DNA of 64,000 nucleotides. Origin: Arion vulgaris. Lineage: Eukaryota > Mollusca > Gastropoda > Stylommatophora > Arionidae. The position numbers were made by a program, and so were the translations under genes. Of this stretch, positions 30,501-45,000 are shown one piece after another (position 1 is the stretch's first letter; each line of letters opens with the position of its first letter). The notes below the pieces were generated by a model, which had not been told where the DNA came from, did no database searches, and worked only from the letters and a program-made list of their open reading frames with translations. The stretch spans positions 3,566,393 to 3,630,392 of the forward strand of contig CM036775.1 of the NCBI GenBank assembly GCA_020796225.1, read 5' to 3'.

Positions 30501-33500
30501 ATCCCTGGGAGAATCATCTGAATAGAAGAAAAACATTGATCATTCAAAATTTCAGACAACAGATTGTCATCATCAAGGGCTCTCAGTGGTATAAAGGTTA
30601 AGTGCCTGCCTGCCCAGCGTGTTTGCAGCGTGTTGGACGACGGGTGACAAGCCCCTGTGAGTGCGGTTCAATTCTGCAGGCTGGCAGAAAACCACAGGTT
30701 CTCCAGATTTTCTGTGTCTGGGCACCAAACTGAAGGGTTACGATGTCCATGGCACCGAGCCGAAGAGCTGAAAGTTCAAGTGCTTCTGGATATAAAAAAA
30801 AAAAAAGTGCTATGCCCTCCTGCCTAGCATGTTCGTAGCGCGTTGGACGATGGGTGACAAGCCCCCTGTGAGTGTGGTTCAATTCTGCGGGATGGCAGAT
30901 AAGCCACAGGTTCTCCAGATTTATGGTGTTCATGGCACTGAACGAAGGGTTACGATATCTATGGCACCGAGCCGAAGAGCTGAAAGCTCAAGTGCTTCTG
31001 GATCCAAAAAAAAAAGTGCTCACCACTTGTGTCAAATGTTCTCAGTTCGCTCCCTCGTGGAGCCATAGGCATATTTTTCTAGAGCTCCTGATCTCAGTGT
31101 AGGTGAGATGGAGTTCCTAGTCCTACCGGAGACTGACGATAAAACATTGATCTCATGTTCAATTTCAGCAAGTAAAAGAACCCTTGGCAGTTCAAAGTCG
31201 AGAAGAGCAGGCAGGAAAGTCGCTGCCCGAGCAAAATTCATTTGAAACTATTAAAAATGAAACTCCTACAAAATATCTTCACCGTCTTCAAAATTACGTC
31301 GGGGACTCTCGCATGTGCTACAGAATTTGTGCACTGCAGCCGAGATCTTCCTGTGTAAGAAAGAGATCGGAGCACACATGGTTACTCACAGAATTGCAAT
31401 GATGATGGTCCTATCAATCAATCAATCAATCTATCAATCAATCATCCATCACATAGCTTGTCCTGAGCAGAACTTTGCCATCCTAACAGTTCTTCAAATG
31501 TCTCTCTCACATGCCAGATGTCCCGCCTCTTTGCAGCAGTCATGCTCAAATCATCGCTTAACATCCTGAATCTATCTTTTCTGTGGTCTTCCTCTTCTCC
31601 ACTTTGTCGGGATGTTTCCTTCCATGATGGTCTTCTCCAACCATTTGTATCTTTTTATTTCCAAAATACCTCAATTTTCTCATTTTATTTGTAGCATCAG
31701 CCAGTTTTCTTTGATTTTGAGTTCTTTCTGGACAGATCTATTTGTTCTCTTCTCTGTTCACGATATATAGAGGACCCTTCTGTAACACTTATATTATATT
31801 TATTATATTTAAGCCCCCTTTGAGTGCGGTTCAATTCTGCGGGCTGGCAGAAAAACCACATGTTTTCCAGATTTACAGTGTTCGTGGTATTGAACTGAAT
31901 GGTTACTATGTCCATGGCACCGAGCCGAAAAGCTCAAGTGCTTCTGGATCGGGGGGGGGGAAAAAAAAAACGTATATTCTCTCTCTCTCGCGATCGTTCT
32001 TAAGCCGTTTTATCATTCTATTGTGATATATAAACAGCCAAACATCAGAACGTGATGTACGTGCACAAGCCTTCAGCACTTATTGGAGCTCAGTTGCTTA
32101 TCCTTTGGTGGTGTGTTCGATTTCAACCAGCGAAACTTATATTCAAAAGCACATATGTTTTTCCACTGCCTTGTTAAATGTCCATGTTTCTCACCCATAC
32201 GTTAACACTGACATCTTCTTCTGCGATCAACTTTTTCTATACGACTACTCCGGTATGTGTCATAAACAGGGTGGTGCGCTTGAGGTCTTCACCAGTTCCC
32301 CATGGTTTGTTTTGTAGTGTTGTTTCTGTTGGCCAGATCTCCAATCTCTCACTACTCAGACTAGGGCAGTCTTGCACAATGTGCTCTGGAGACTGCTTTG
32401 GTGCTCCACAGGTGCAAGCTGCCGAGTCCCTGAGACCCATTCTGTGGAGGTGTGCTCTGAGACTGCAGTGTGCTGACAACATAAGCAGAGGCCCTTTACA
32501 AACCTTGAGGTATATTGAGTAATACAGTGTTATGCCCATATTATTCATTTACTGTCGGCACACGACGGGGGATATGGTCAATTTCACGACGGCCATCTTG
32601 ATTTCCCAGTGCTTTTCCCGGTACCCAATTAAGTCTGGGTGGACCTGAGAGCCATTATGGTTGGAAAAAAAATAACACGCCCACTGTAGAATTGAACCCC
32701 CGACCACTATCCTAAGAAGTCAGTTCACTAACAACTATGCTACTGCGGCTCTCACTGACAATATGCATGCTCTTATAATAATAATTCCTCTTGTATCGTT
32801 ATAGGGCCTGCTAGTAATTTCTCCATACCGCTCTATCCTGGGCAACTCATTCAATCTCCTCTATGGAACTGAGACCGATATTTCTTGCCTCTCTCAGCAA
32901 AGTTCATTTCAGGGTCTCCTTAGGTCGTCCCCTCTTTCTTGAACCCTTTGCATCCCACTTCAATGCCTGCTTTGATATTCATTGATCATTTCTTCTCAAG
33001 GTGTGTCCAACCAGAGCCAACTTATGGGCCTTCGGACTCAGGTAAGAATTATGGGAAATCAGACCACAACTACACCATGTGACATCGCATTCCAGTATTG
33101 TTGTATATAGACAAATTAATTTTAAAATCAACACAAAATGCTAAATCGAAGTTATATTATGTAACAAGTTAAGTTTAACAATAAGGAAAATCAGTATTAT
33201 GAATATTTTTCACCAATAAATAACCATAGACTCACAGAATTGAATAAAATTGCAAAAGCTTGGAAACTTGTAAACAAAGTACTGTAGTTTTACAAATTAC
33301 AAAAACAATGACAATATACAGTAACTATTCGACAGTCAAGGCCTTTATCAAGCAACGAACAGCAAGAGTGACGATTTTAAAAGCACTAACGTTGGACTGA
33401 CTGCAACGGAGACATTCAAACGTTTCTAATGAAAATCTGGGAATAAAAAATTAGAAATGTTTGAAAGTCTCCGTTTGTAGTCGTCCATATGTTAGTGCTT

Positions 33501-36500
33501 TTTTAAATTCATCACTTCTGTTGTTCATTTGCTTGATAAAGGCCTTGTTGGTCGAAACGTTGCTGTATACTGTCATTGTTTTTGTAAGTTGTAAAACTAC
33601 AGTACTTTGTTTACGTGTTTCGCCAATCAAATAGTTTTACTGCAGTCTCATCTATATTGCAAAAAAAATTGTAGCGTTCTATCAAACATATATAAATTCT
33701 AGCCCCCCGCTCTGATCTAGGTCAAGGTTTTCCTGGTCAGTTTTCTGGCCTAGTTATCTAGAGTTGACTGTGGTCCAACATATCTCTATCTTCTCCTTCT
33801 TATAACAGTTTTTACTGGTGGTTGATCAGACATTTCTCTAATTTCATCACTTCTGAATTTGTTCGATTTTATGTTCATTATTTGTATGCATGCTCTTACT
33901 ATTCTGATATTTTATTAGTTATATAAAAGAGAAAAGGAATGGCCAGGGATAATTTCAATAGTAAGAGGAAGTTACTGACATCCAAACAAATTACAAACAG
34001 GTTAAAAATGAGAATGATCAAATGCTATATATTTCCTATATTAATGTATGGCTCGGAAACATGGACAATGAACAATCAGTTAGAAGACAGAATTGATGCA
34101 TTTGAGATGTGGATATATAGAAGAATAGGCAGGGTTTCATGGACAGAGAAACAGACAAATAAACAAGTTTTAGGAAAACTAGGCATGAAGAAATGACTAT
34201 TAAGAGAAATAAAATTCAGACAAGTAAAGTATTTTGGGCACATAAAAAGGTATGACACCTTAATAAAATCTTTACTAGCGGGGAAAGTTGAAGGGCGAAG
34301 AGCAAGAGGAAGACCGAGAGATGAGATAAGTGGGAGGAAAATTTAAAGAAATGGACAGGATACAGTATGGCAGAGTGAAAAAGGGTGGAGACTGCAGTAA
34401 AACTTGGAAAATAGGTAAACACGTAAAAACAAAGTACTACAGTTTTACAAAATACATAAACAGTGACGATAAACAGCAACGTTTCGACCAAAGGCCTTTA
34501 TCAAGCAAACAATACAACAAGAATGACGAATTTCGAAGAACACTACAAATGGACGATTACATGTGGAAACATAAACCTATCTGATGAAAATCTGGGAATA
34601 AACGAACAACGAAATGAGTGCAACACAAAAACCGAAAGTGGAAAGGAGAGGAACAATAAACAATATTGTGGATAAATGACACATATATGGAGCAAACACA
34701 CATATAGATAACAAGGCACAGATAAGACAGTACTAAGAAGCATGTAATGCGTTGAGTCAAGAGTGCAGGTGCCATATAATGAAATAAAGGATTCTCAGGC
34801 GATCGACTGCGATCATCGGAGGAACATGATCCGATGGCTGTGACCTGGACATCGTCAACTCCTGAATGGCCAGTATCATTGAAATGAGTGGCCACAGGAG
34901 TCAGAGCATTGGCGAATATCGCCAACCGGTAAGAGGCTCAGTGACCGATTCGCCCAACACTTACGCGATATTCGCAATGCTCTGTGACTCCTGTGGCCAC
35001 TCATTTCAATGATACTGGCCATTCAGGAGTTGACGATGTCCAGGTCACAGCCATCCGATCATGTTCCTCCGATGATCGAGTCGATTCGCCTGGAGAACCG
35101 TTTATTTCATTATATGGCACCTTGCACCTCTTGACTCAACGCATTACATTCCTATGCTTCTTAGTACTGTCTTATCTTGTGCCTTGTTATCTATATGTGT
35201 GTTTGCTCCATATATGTGTCATTTATCCACTATATTGTTTATTGTTCCTCTCCTTTTCCACTTTCGGTTTTTATGTTGCACTCATTTCGTTGTTCGTTTT
35301 ATTCCCAGATTTTCATCAGATAGGTTATGTTTCCACATGTAATCGTCCATTTGTAGTGTTCTCGAAATTCGTCATTCTTGTTGTATTGTTTGCTTGATAA
35401 AGGCCTTTTGGTCGAAACGCTTGTTATCGTCACTGTTTATGTATTTTGTAAAACTGTAGTACTTGTTTTTACGTGTTTACCTATGGCAGAGTGCAACATC
35501 AAGGTGATAGAAAGAGGATGTTGGAGATTCATTGCAGCCAACCTTCAATGCGGAGACGACACCTGATGATGATGATGATAAACAGATAAAGGTGTTGTAA
35601 GAAGGGAAGAACTTATTAATAAAACAGTTAACAAATGTGCAATGCACAACATAAAGTCTGAGGTTATGATCGTAGTTTATTAACATCACAGTTGGTGGGG
35701 GATGAACCAAATCTGATTAGCAAGATTAGTCTCAAGAACCCATGCATGTTTTCTCAGTGACTGTACGCTCTGGACAGTACGCTCTGGAAAATCAAGACTC
35801 GATCAGGGTTCTTATTCTTCTTGAACGCTCCATATCGACCACTTGTTAACCACTCTTTGTGATTTGTATGTGATCCGAGGGCCTAAGAGCAATTTATGTT
35901 ATGCCAGTTATGCGCCTACAAGTAGGCCAGCACATCTGATTTTGTGACACTTTTATTTACTAGGTAGCTTCCTAGCCCCTACCTTAGTCGCTCTTATCAC
36001 ATGCCTTGTAGATCGTAGTGTTACCCTCGTCCTTCTTTCTTTTCGATCGCTTTTCCCGCCATTTTGAACATTCTTATTGTGATATATCTTCTTCTTCTTG
36101 TCGATCGTTCTTTTTTGGCCATTTTGATCATTTTTATTGTAATATATAAACAGCCTTTGCCAAGAACGTTTTTATTTGGAGCTCTGGTGCTTATCCTTCG
36201 GCGACGTGTCTGGTTTCAGCCAGCGTTTACTGGATTCGCTCTCCGTCAGCCTTTGGCTGTCCCCAGCCTTTGGCTGTCCCCAGCCTACCTGCAAGGCATC
36301 AGGTATTGTGATATATAAACAGCCTTTGCCAAGAACGGTTGGAAAGTTGTGCCCCCGTTAAGTCCCTATAGTTGTAGGACAAGCGCATCCGATGCTTTCT
36401 GCATTTTCGACCTTTGCAGTGTTACTATCCTTTGTTCCCCTTGCAAGCCCCGGCAACACACTGGCAACCTTCTTTCAAAAGCTTCAATTTTGTTCTTTAA

Positions 36501-39026
36501 TCTTTGTGTTAATAGTACAAACACATTTTTGTGAAATCACTCAAAATGATTCAAAGCAAATAAAAATGTAAGTAATCCTCCTTAAATTAGACAAGTACAT
36601 GAAAATTTAGTCACAAATTACACACAAAAAAACAACAATCAGAAACTATGCATACAAACAAAATGAATATTAAAAACAAAAATCGACAAGCAAGACTAAG
36701 CGAGCTAATTGTGAATCAATGTTTTCAGACGTTGGTCAGATTATGGGAGGGAAATGACAAAATAAAAAGACAAAAACGAAGTTTGAAAAAGCTGCATGGA
36801 GGCAATGAACACAGATGCTGCAATTCTGTTTTTCTAAGGTAACGAACCTATCTCAAAATGAGAAGCCACTCCTGGAAATGAGAAGCCACTCACGTCTATT
36901 GGGACAACATCAGAATAAATGGAAATTAAATGGAAATTAATTACACATGACAAAATGTGCTGCCATAAGATCTTAGAAATATTGTTTAAGGCATTACAGA
37001 CAGCCATAAGACAAATTGGTTATTGATGATTTCTGTGATCTACTGATAAAATAGACTTTTGATTGATTGATTGATCATCACTGCACTTCGTGAGTAACCA
37101 TGTGTGCTCCGATCTCTTTCTTACACAGGAAAATTAATTGATTGATTGATTGATCATCATTGCACTTCAGTGAGTAACCATGTGTGCTCTGATCACTTTT
37201 TACACAGGAAGATCTCTTCAGAAGTGCACAAACTCTGTAGCACAGGCACGGGTCCCTGATGTAATTTTGAAGATGGTGAAGATATTTTTATGGGAATTTT
37301 ATTTTTAATCTTTTTTCTAATGAATTTTTCTCAGGCAGCAGCTTTCCAGTCTGTTCTTCTCAATTTTGAACTGCCAAGGGTTCTTTTATATGCTCAAATT
37401 GAACACAGGACCTACGTTTTATCGTCCATCTCCGATAGGAGTAGGAACTCGATCTCACCTACACTGAGATCTGGGATCTCTGGAAAAATATCTTGATGAC
37501 TCCTCAAGGGAGCGAACCGAGTACCTTTGGCATGAGAGGCGAGTACCTAGCCTCTAAGCCACAGACTCAACTTTTTATTCTACTGATAAGGTGTCTAGTT
37601 CTACTGATGTCATAGCGCTCCAGGCAGACCCATAGGTGCTCAGGCTCCTCCAGCAAATGTCAGAAGGCTGTGCATGCTAATAAGGTGCCCAGTTCTACTG
37701 ATGTTATAGCACTCCGGGCAGACCCATAGGTGCTCAAGACTCCCCCAGCAAATGTCAGAAGGCTGTGCATGCTGATTATTTCTGTGATCTACTGGTGAAA
37801 TATACTTTTTATCTACTAATAAGGTGCCTAGTTCTACTGATGTTACAGCGCTCCGGGCAGACCCATAGGTGCTCAGGCTTCCCCAGCAAATATCAGAAGG
37901 CTGTGCATGCTGATGATTTCTGTGATCTACTAGTGAAATATACTTTTTATCTACTAATAAGGTGCCTAGTTCTACTGATGTTATAGCACTCCGGGCAGAC
38001 CCATAGGTGCTCAGGCTTCCCCAGCAAATATCAGAAGGCTGTGCATGCTGATGATTTCTGTGATCTACTAGTGAAATATACTTTTTATCTACTAATAAGG
38101 TGCCTAGTTCTACTGATGTTATAGCACTCCGGGCAGACCCATAGGTGCTCAGGCTTCCCCAGCAAATATCAGAAGGCTGTGCATGCTGATGATTTCTGTG
38201 ATGTACTGGTAAAAAAGACTTTTTATCTACTAATGTGTCTAGTTCTACTGATGTTACAGAACTCCAGGCAGACCCATAGGTGCTCAGGCTTCCCCAGCAA
38301 ATGTCAGAAGGCTGTGCATGCTAATAAGGTGACTAATTCTACTGATGTTACAGCGCTCCAGATCACTCTGGAGTTACTAGTCAGATCAGATGTTTCACCT
38401 GCTACCATACAACGCTACTATCTGTAACTGTTAAAACCACTACCTTGTGGAGGGTAGGGGGTGAAGGAGCTAAAGGCTAGGGAGTAAACCCTGATAGAAA
38501 ATCCCCACTGCCCTGTGGGTCTGCTCGGTTATGCAGAAGGCTAGAGGAGTAAACCTTGACCACAAATCCGGAAGAAGGGACCCTAAGACAGTTGTGTGTG
38601 TTCCATTCTATCTTCTGGCATCATGTGAAAACCTTGCTTGATTCCAAACATATGGACTTTGTTTTTCCTTTACATGAAACAGTACGGGGTTTGTGCAAAA
38701 TAGGAACGGCACATTCCCCATATCATCTGCCCAGGCTAGGAATAAATGGAGGAGAGAACACTTCATCCTTGTTTATTAACTAATTGGCTCTGATAAGACG
38801 CTGGAAACACCATTATTTATTTGTTTTAGAGCGATCTAAAAGAAAATTCATTGACCTACAAAATGGTATATTACTCATATAAAATCTGTTAATAATTAAG
38901 AAAACTGCAGCTGTATTTGTACATACACCTGCAATGTGAAAATAGGACATAAATTGAATTCAGCCACAACCCATTTTTCAATTCAGTAGCTAATCAGTTA
39001 ATTGACTTTCTGTAAAGACAAAGGTC

Positions 39027-39059
<33 letters not shown>

Positions 39060-42000
39060 CAAACGGGGGAGACCCATAGGTGCTCAGTTGTACTCATGCA
39101 AATTTTAAAAAATTATTTACATTTGTCTTCCTCTTCTGAACTCTTAGTGGACCAAGGCAAAAGCCATGTTTTTGCAAGCCATTTGTTTCTAGAATAAAAA
39201 ATGTCCTTTAGTGTGGCTCCTGGTAATAAAGGCGTCCAACCCAAAGTCGCATAGTGTTGAGTTCGGTCTACAAGGAGTTAACAGATAGGGACCAATAAAA
39301 CAGTCAGTGGCTGGAACACCTTGTGGCATCTCCAAGACCAACAAAACAGTCAGTGGCTGGAACACCTTGTGGCATCTCCAAGACCAATAAAACAGTCAGT
39401 GGCTGGAACACCTTGTGGCATCTCCAAGACCAATAAAACAGTCAGTGGCTGGAACACCTTGTGGCATCTCCAAGACCAACAAAACAGTCAGTGGCTGGAA
39501 CACCTTGTGGCATCTCCAAGACCAACAAAACAGTCAGTGGCTGGAACACCTTGTGGCATCTCCAAGACCAATAAAACAGTCAGTGGCTGGAACACCTTGT
39601 GGCATCTCCAAGACCAACAAAACAGTCAGTGGCTGGAACACCTTGTGGCATCTCCGAGACTAACAACAAAATCTCTCCATCTTGCTTGAGAAGAGACCAT
39701 CCTTCATGGATAACACCATAACAGACCTACACTATGCATCTCATACTAAGATTTGCATGCTGGTCCGCCTGTGTGTTGCCGTGGCCCTCATACGGAGCAA
39801 AGAATAGTAACACTGTGACCTATAAGGCATGTCATAATAGGCAACTGAGATAGGGGCCTAGGAAACTACTCTAGTAAATAAAAAGTGTTGCAGAAATCAG
39901 ATGTGCTGGCCTACTTGTAGGCTCTAACTTGCATAATGTACAATTGCTCTTAGGCTTAGATCCTATACAAATCCCACAGAGTGGTTAACAAGTGGCCGTT
40001 GTGGAGCATTCGAAGAACAAGACTCAGATCACATACAAATCACACAGAATAGTTAGTAAGTGGCCGTATGGAGCGTTCAAGAAGGAAGAGACTTGAACGA
40101 GGGGATACCTGGTGATAAGGAAAGAAAACCTTCACGCAAAAATCAGTCAGGCGTGCCATACTAGAGCACGTCTGAATTCATAGCAGGTGAGTGCAAAAGA
40201 AGAAAAAATGATCAACTGCTAGATATACTTGTTTATCTTGGTAACTTTGACTGTGAAAGAAAGATAGAACATATAAGAAGATAACAGGAATCTTCTTCTT
40301 CTTCCAATGCTCCATAATGACCACTTGTTAAACCACTCTTTGTGATTTGTATGTGTTCTGAGCCTTAGAGCGATTGTACGTTGTGCCAGTTATGCACCTA
40401 TAAGTAGGCAAGCTCATCTGATTTCTGCAATGCTTTTATAAAGGGTTTTATAAAGGGTTTATAAAGGGTTTTATAAAGGGTTTTATAAAGGTTTTAAAGC
40501 ATTGCAGAAATCGGATGTCCTGGCCTACTTGTAGGTGCATAACTGAATGATTTTTATTTACTAGGGTAGCTTCCATAGGCCCCTACCTCAATCGCCTTAT
40601 ACAACATACCTTGTAGGTCGCAGTGTTACTATTCTTTGCTCAACTTGTGGGCCCCGGCAACACATGGACAAAATAGGAATCTGAAAGAGGTTTACCCACC
40701 TTCTTCACTGGAAGATCTTTTTGGCCGGCCTGTAGGTTGGTACTTGAGTTGGACTTTGCGGTTTATGCCAGAGAAATGTCCGTACCTGTATAGTCACAAA
40801 CCAAAAGTGTACAGATCATGAAACTGTCTAATTTCTTCTTCTTCTTCTACTTCTTCTTCTCATTAGTCGCTATGAATTCTTCTTCTTCTTCGAACACTCC
40901 ATATCGATCACTTGTTTTAACCACTGTGTGATTTTATGTGATCTGAGCCTTCTTCATCTCCTTCTAACCAGGGCTGCGAGTTTTCACTCTTGGGCAGCCA
41001 ATGCCAATTTGTAGAAACTGCATGTGTTCTGTAATTGTAGAAGACTAGTGTAAAGGGTATTATGAACAGATGGGTGTGGTGGGAGTTCTTGTCTAGCTTT
41101 ATGTAGTCCAGGGCATTCAAGCAAGATATGCTGTACTGTCTTCTTTAGCGATTCAAGATCCGTTCTCCGGGTTATCTCATGTCCCAGACAAGACAAGCTC
41201 ATTCAGGACATACAGCAAAATATCAGCTTGTTGTCAAAAATCCGAACTGGTCTTACAGTGGATACCAGCTCACTGGCATACCAGGAAACGAAAAGGCTGA
41301 CAAACTCGCAAGGGCTGGGGGAGCCTAACACAACACCACCCAACAAAGTTTTACAGAAGCAAAGACTCTCCTGAAACAATCCAGGAAAATGATCTGGAGA
41401 AAAACAAATGGAGGATACAACCTAGAGCAGGACAGAATAAATACATTAAACAGACAAGCACAGACCACAGTCTTCAGACTTAGAACGGACACTGCAGTCT
41501 CAGAGCACACCTCCACAGAATGGGTCTCAGGGGCTCGGCAGCCTGCACCTGTGGAGCACCTTATCAGTCCCCAGAGCACATCCTGCAAGACTGCCCTAGT
41601 CTGAGTAGTGAGAGATTGGAGATCTGGCCAACAGAAACAACACTACAAGACAAACTATGGGGAACCGGTGAAGACCTCAAGCGCACCGCCCTGTTTATGA
41701 CACATACCGGAGTAGTCGCATAGCAAAAGTTGATCGCAGAAGAAGAAGTAAAATGATTGATTAATCAGCATCAAACTGACGTGTTAGGTCGCTGGATTTG
41801 TTGAGGCGGATATCGGATCACATATGGATATGCCCAGAGTGCTATGATGATAGTCCTCATGTAACGGATTCACCCGTGTAGTGCCGAGGCCCGCGAGGGA
41901 AGCAAAGAACAGTAACACTGCGGCCTACAAGGTGACTGATGTCAGACCTAGGGAAGCTACCCTAGTAAATAAAAGGCGTCAGAGTAATCGGATCTACTGG

Positions 42001-45000
42001 CCTACTTGTAGGCGCATAACTGGCACAATATACAATCGCTCTTAGGCTCAGATCACATACAAATCACGCAGAGTGGTTAACAAGTGGTCGATATGGACGT
42101 AAGAAGAAGTATATAACTGATTATACAGACAGAACAGTGACAGGCTGTATCACAACTCACATTTCTAATACAAGTTTCAACTGTTTCAGCTTAGCCTTTT
42201 TCTCTCCAATCTCTGGACCATCCTTAGTTTCAGCCTTGTTAAGAAGATGCCTTACAATGTCAAGGACTTCTTGTAACTGTTTCGGCTTCTTTAATTTTAA
42301 GTGTCCTTTCTTGAAGCCGCCATATTTCTCAAAGAGATCAAAAAACCTGTTGGTAGAGGAAATAGAAAGAAAGAATGTTAAACATATTTGTTTTTGTTTG
42401 TTTCGTTCATTCATTTTTCTAGACCATTTTGATCATTCTTATTGTGATATATAAACAGCCTTTGCCAAGAACGACTAGAACGTTGCGCTCCAGTAAGGCC
42501 GCCTACTAATGTAGGACGAGCACATCCGAAACATAAGTTTTCGGCCTCGGAAATGTTCGAGTCTGTCTTGCTGACAAGAAACACTTTCCTTCCCTTCGCT
42601 GTACAATTCTCTTTAATGGTCTGTTTATCGTCGTATATTTGGGCTTGGATCTACGCCACAGAGCCTTTGTACTTTGCAACCTTTTCTGACTGAGTGCGCG
42701 TTCTTTGCATCAAATGAAAAACACTCTTTAATGATCTTTTTAATGCTGTATATTTTGGCTTGGATCTATGCCAAATAACGTTTACTACTTTGCACATTTT
42801 CTGACTGGTTAAACATAATGAATACATTTGTTCAAAATTCCTGATATTTTTTGGAAGAATAACTAACAAAATCTAACACAGATGCAATAATGCAAATCAA
42901 ATAATAGGACAAATGGCGCCAATGTTAAAATGTAAACATATCACCATGAACACAAAAAGAGCATTGTTCAACACAATCTGTCTCCCACCATTATGATAGC
43001 AGTGTCAAACCAGGACGCTGACAGTAAACGATAGAAGAAAAACTTGTCATGACAGAGATGAAGTTTCTACGCAGAATGTTGGGGGAGTATCAAGAAGAGA
43101 TCGGTTGAGAAATGAAGACATCAGGAAAAAAGCGGGTACAACACCAGTACTGAACATCAAGAAACAGCAAATTAAATGGCTCAGCGGGTCAAAAGGCTCA
43201 TGAGGTCATGGTGGTAACATGAGCCAGGGTTAGCGAGGGGCGCGCTAACCAAGACCCTGCCCCTAACCTCCACGCGGTGACCCTGGAAACAGACTCTGGT
43301 TCTGGTCTGGCTAAGAGGGGCAGGGATCGGGAGAGGAAACTACTGGTAGTGGTAGCAGTGCAATTACGGAAATACGATAAAGATACATACAAATAAAATG
43401 CACAATTCTCCTGACCGATGTCCAACAAGATATTGCCCAAGTCCCTGAACGCAAAGAAACAGCAACGAAACGACTCAGACATGGATGAGAGGTGCATCCA
43501 GTGACCAAACGTATGCCCACGTAGGGCGAAGCTCGAAGCCCTGAGGAGGGGGCAACATTGCCAGCCCGTCGGCAAGAATAAATAAGACAGGACCGTAACG
43601 AATGAAAGTCTACCCTCGTGTTGGTGTGAGAGAAGATTGCAGCTGACCCCGCATTGGTAGCCTGGTGCAGATACATGTACTGGGCAAGGTTTGCCGAGCG
43701 CAAAAGAACAAGTTGCGTTTAGTGCATAACGAAACTACCCGCTCTGGGAAAACCGTGCAAGGTACTGTGCGATTAAAATTAACATCCCGGAAGAACTGAG
43801 GTTGGTGATGCCTAACGGAACTGCCAGCCTTGGGGCAACTGGGCAAGGTTCGATTGCAGTCGTAACTAACATCCCCGGAATAACTGGGCGGGTGATGGCG
43901 GCGCGCGCAAAATCCTCAGTTACGCTTATAGTGCCCACTGAAACGACCCTCTACATTGCTTGTACTAGGCCCCATGCCAGTGCTTTGAGGTAAATTGCAA
44001 ATTGCCACGCACCGATACACGCTAGAAAAGGCTGAGAATGTTCCTTCCCCGGATCAAACTCAAAATGTACGGTAAAGCAAGGCCGACAATGTACGGATCA
44101 GACAGGAAGTCCGGTCCTGAACATTGGCGAAGGCCGATACTTTACACGGTGTTTTATACGAGTAAGACGCCGTCCGAGGACAAGCTGACAAGCCCGAGAA
44201 ATATTTCTCAGTCAGAACGGGTAAAGCAGCGTAACTCACTGTCTTGGCGGAGATCACAAAGCCCAAATATACGGCAAAGTTGATCGAAAAGGCGTAGATC
44301 CGAAGGATCGACTAGGAAAGCTCACCCTAGTAAATCAAAAGCTGGCTGAAAACGGACGGGCGGGCCTAGTCACCATGGGCGCACAATCGTCCGGACGTAG
44401 ATCACTCCGTTCTGCCAGTGGACCAATTATACATCACAATAAGAATGATCAAATTGGCCGTGAAGAATGTTAGCAGAAGAAGAAGAAATGGCTCAGCCAC
44501 ATAAGCAGATTACCAACAGACAGTACACCTCAAAGAGCAATGTTGTTCCGATACAGTGGATACAAAGCAAAAGGCCATCCATGCTACAAGTGGACTTCAG
44601 AGACAACAGAGGTAATAAAAACACAGATGGTTGAACAGATGAGTCATGGGCGACACAGGAAGAGAGGTTACAGATGGTCATGGTCAACCCAAACCCCCAA
44701 TGACAATATCAACCACCTTACGAGAAGAGATCAGAGCACCATTTTTAGACTCCAAACCCAACACCTACTACTTAATCACTTGAACTGGCCCATCTGCCAG
44801 CACGTTTGTAGCTCGTTGGACTACAGGTTACTATCCCTCTGTGTGTGCAGGTTCAATTCCACGGATGGCAGAAAAGCCACAGATTCCCAGATTTACGGTG
44901 TTCGTGGCACCGAACCGAAGGGTTACGATGTCCATGGCACCGAGCCAAGAGCTGAAAAGCTCAAGTGCTTCTGGATCTAAAAAAAAAATAAATCACTTGA

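Noticed and set aside
30422..30521. Second functional copy of exon 8
   Set aside because: It lacks the exon's end and true donor; including it would duplicate an invariant active-domain block. Kept as a duplication, not a CDS.
39321..39689. 122-codon repetitive frame ([20 protein letters not shown])
   Set aside because: Produced by the 46-bp minisatellite, whose three-fold length is divisible by three, keeping the frame open.
43198..43846. Several 78-130-codon minus-strand frames in the 1.3-kb element
   Set aside because: They are not kept open in the second copy as far as I can follow, and match no family I know.
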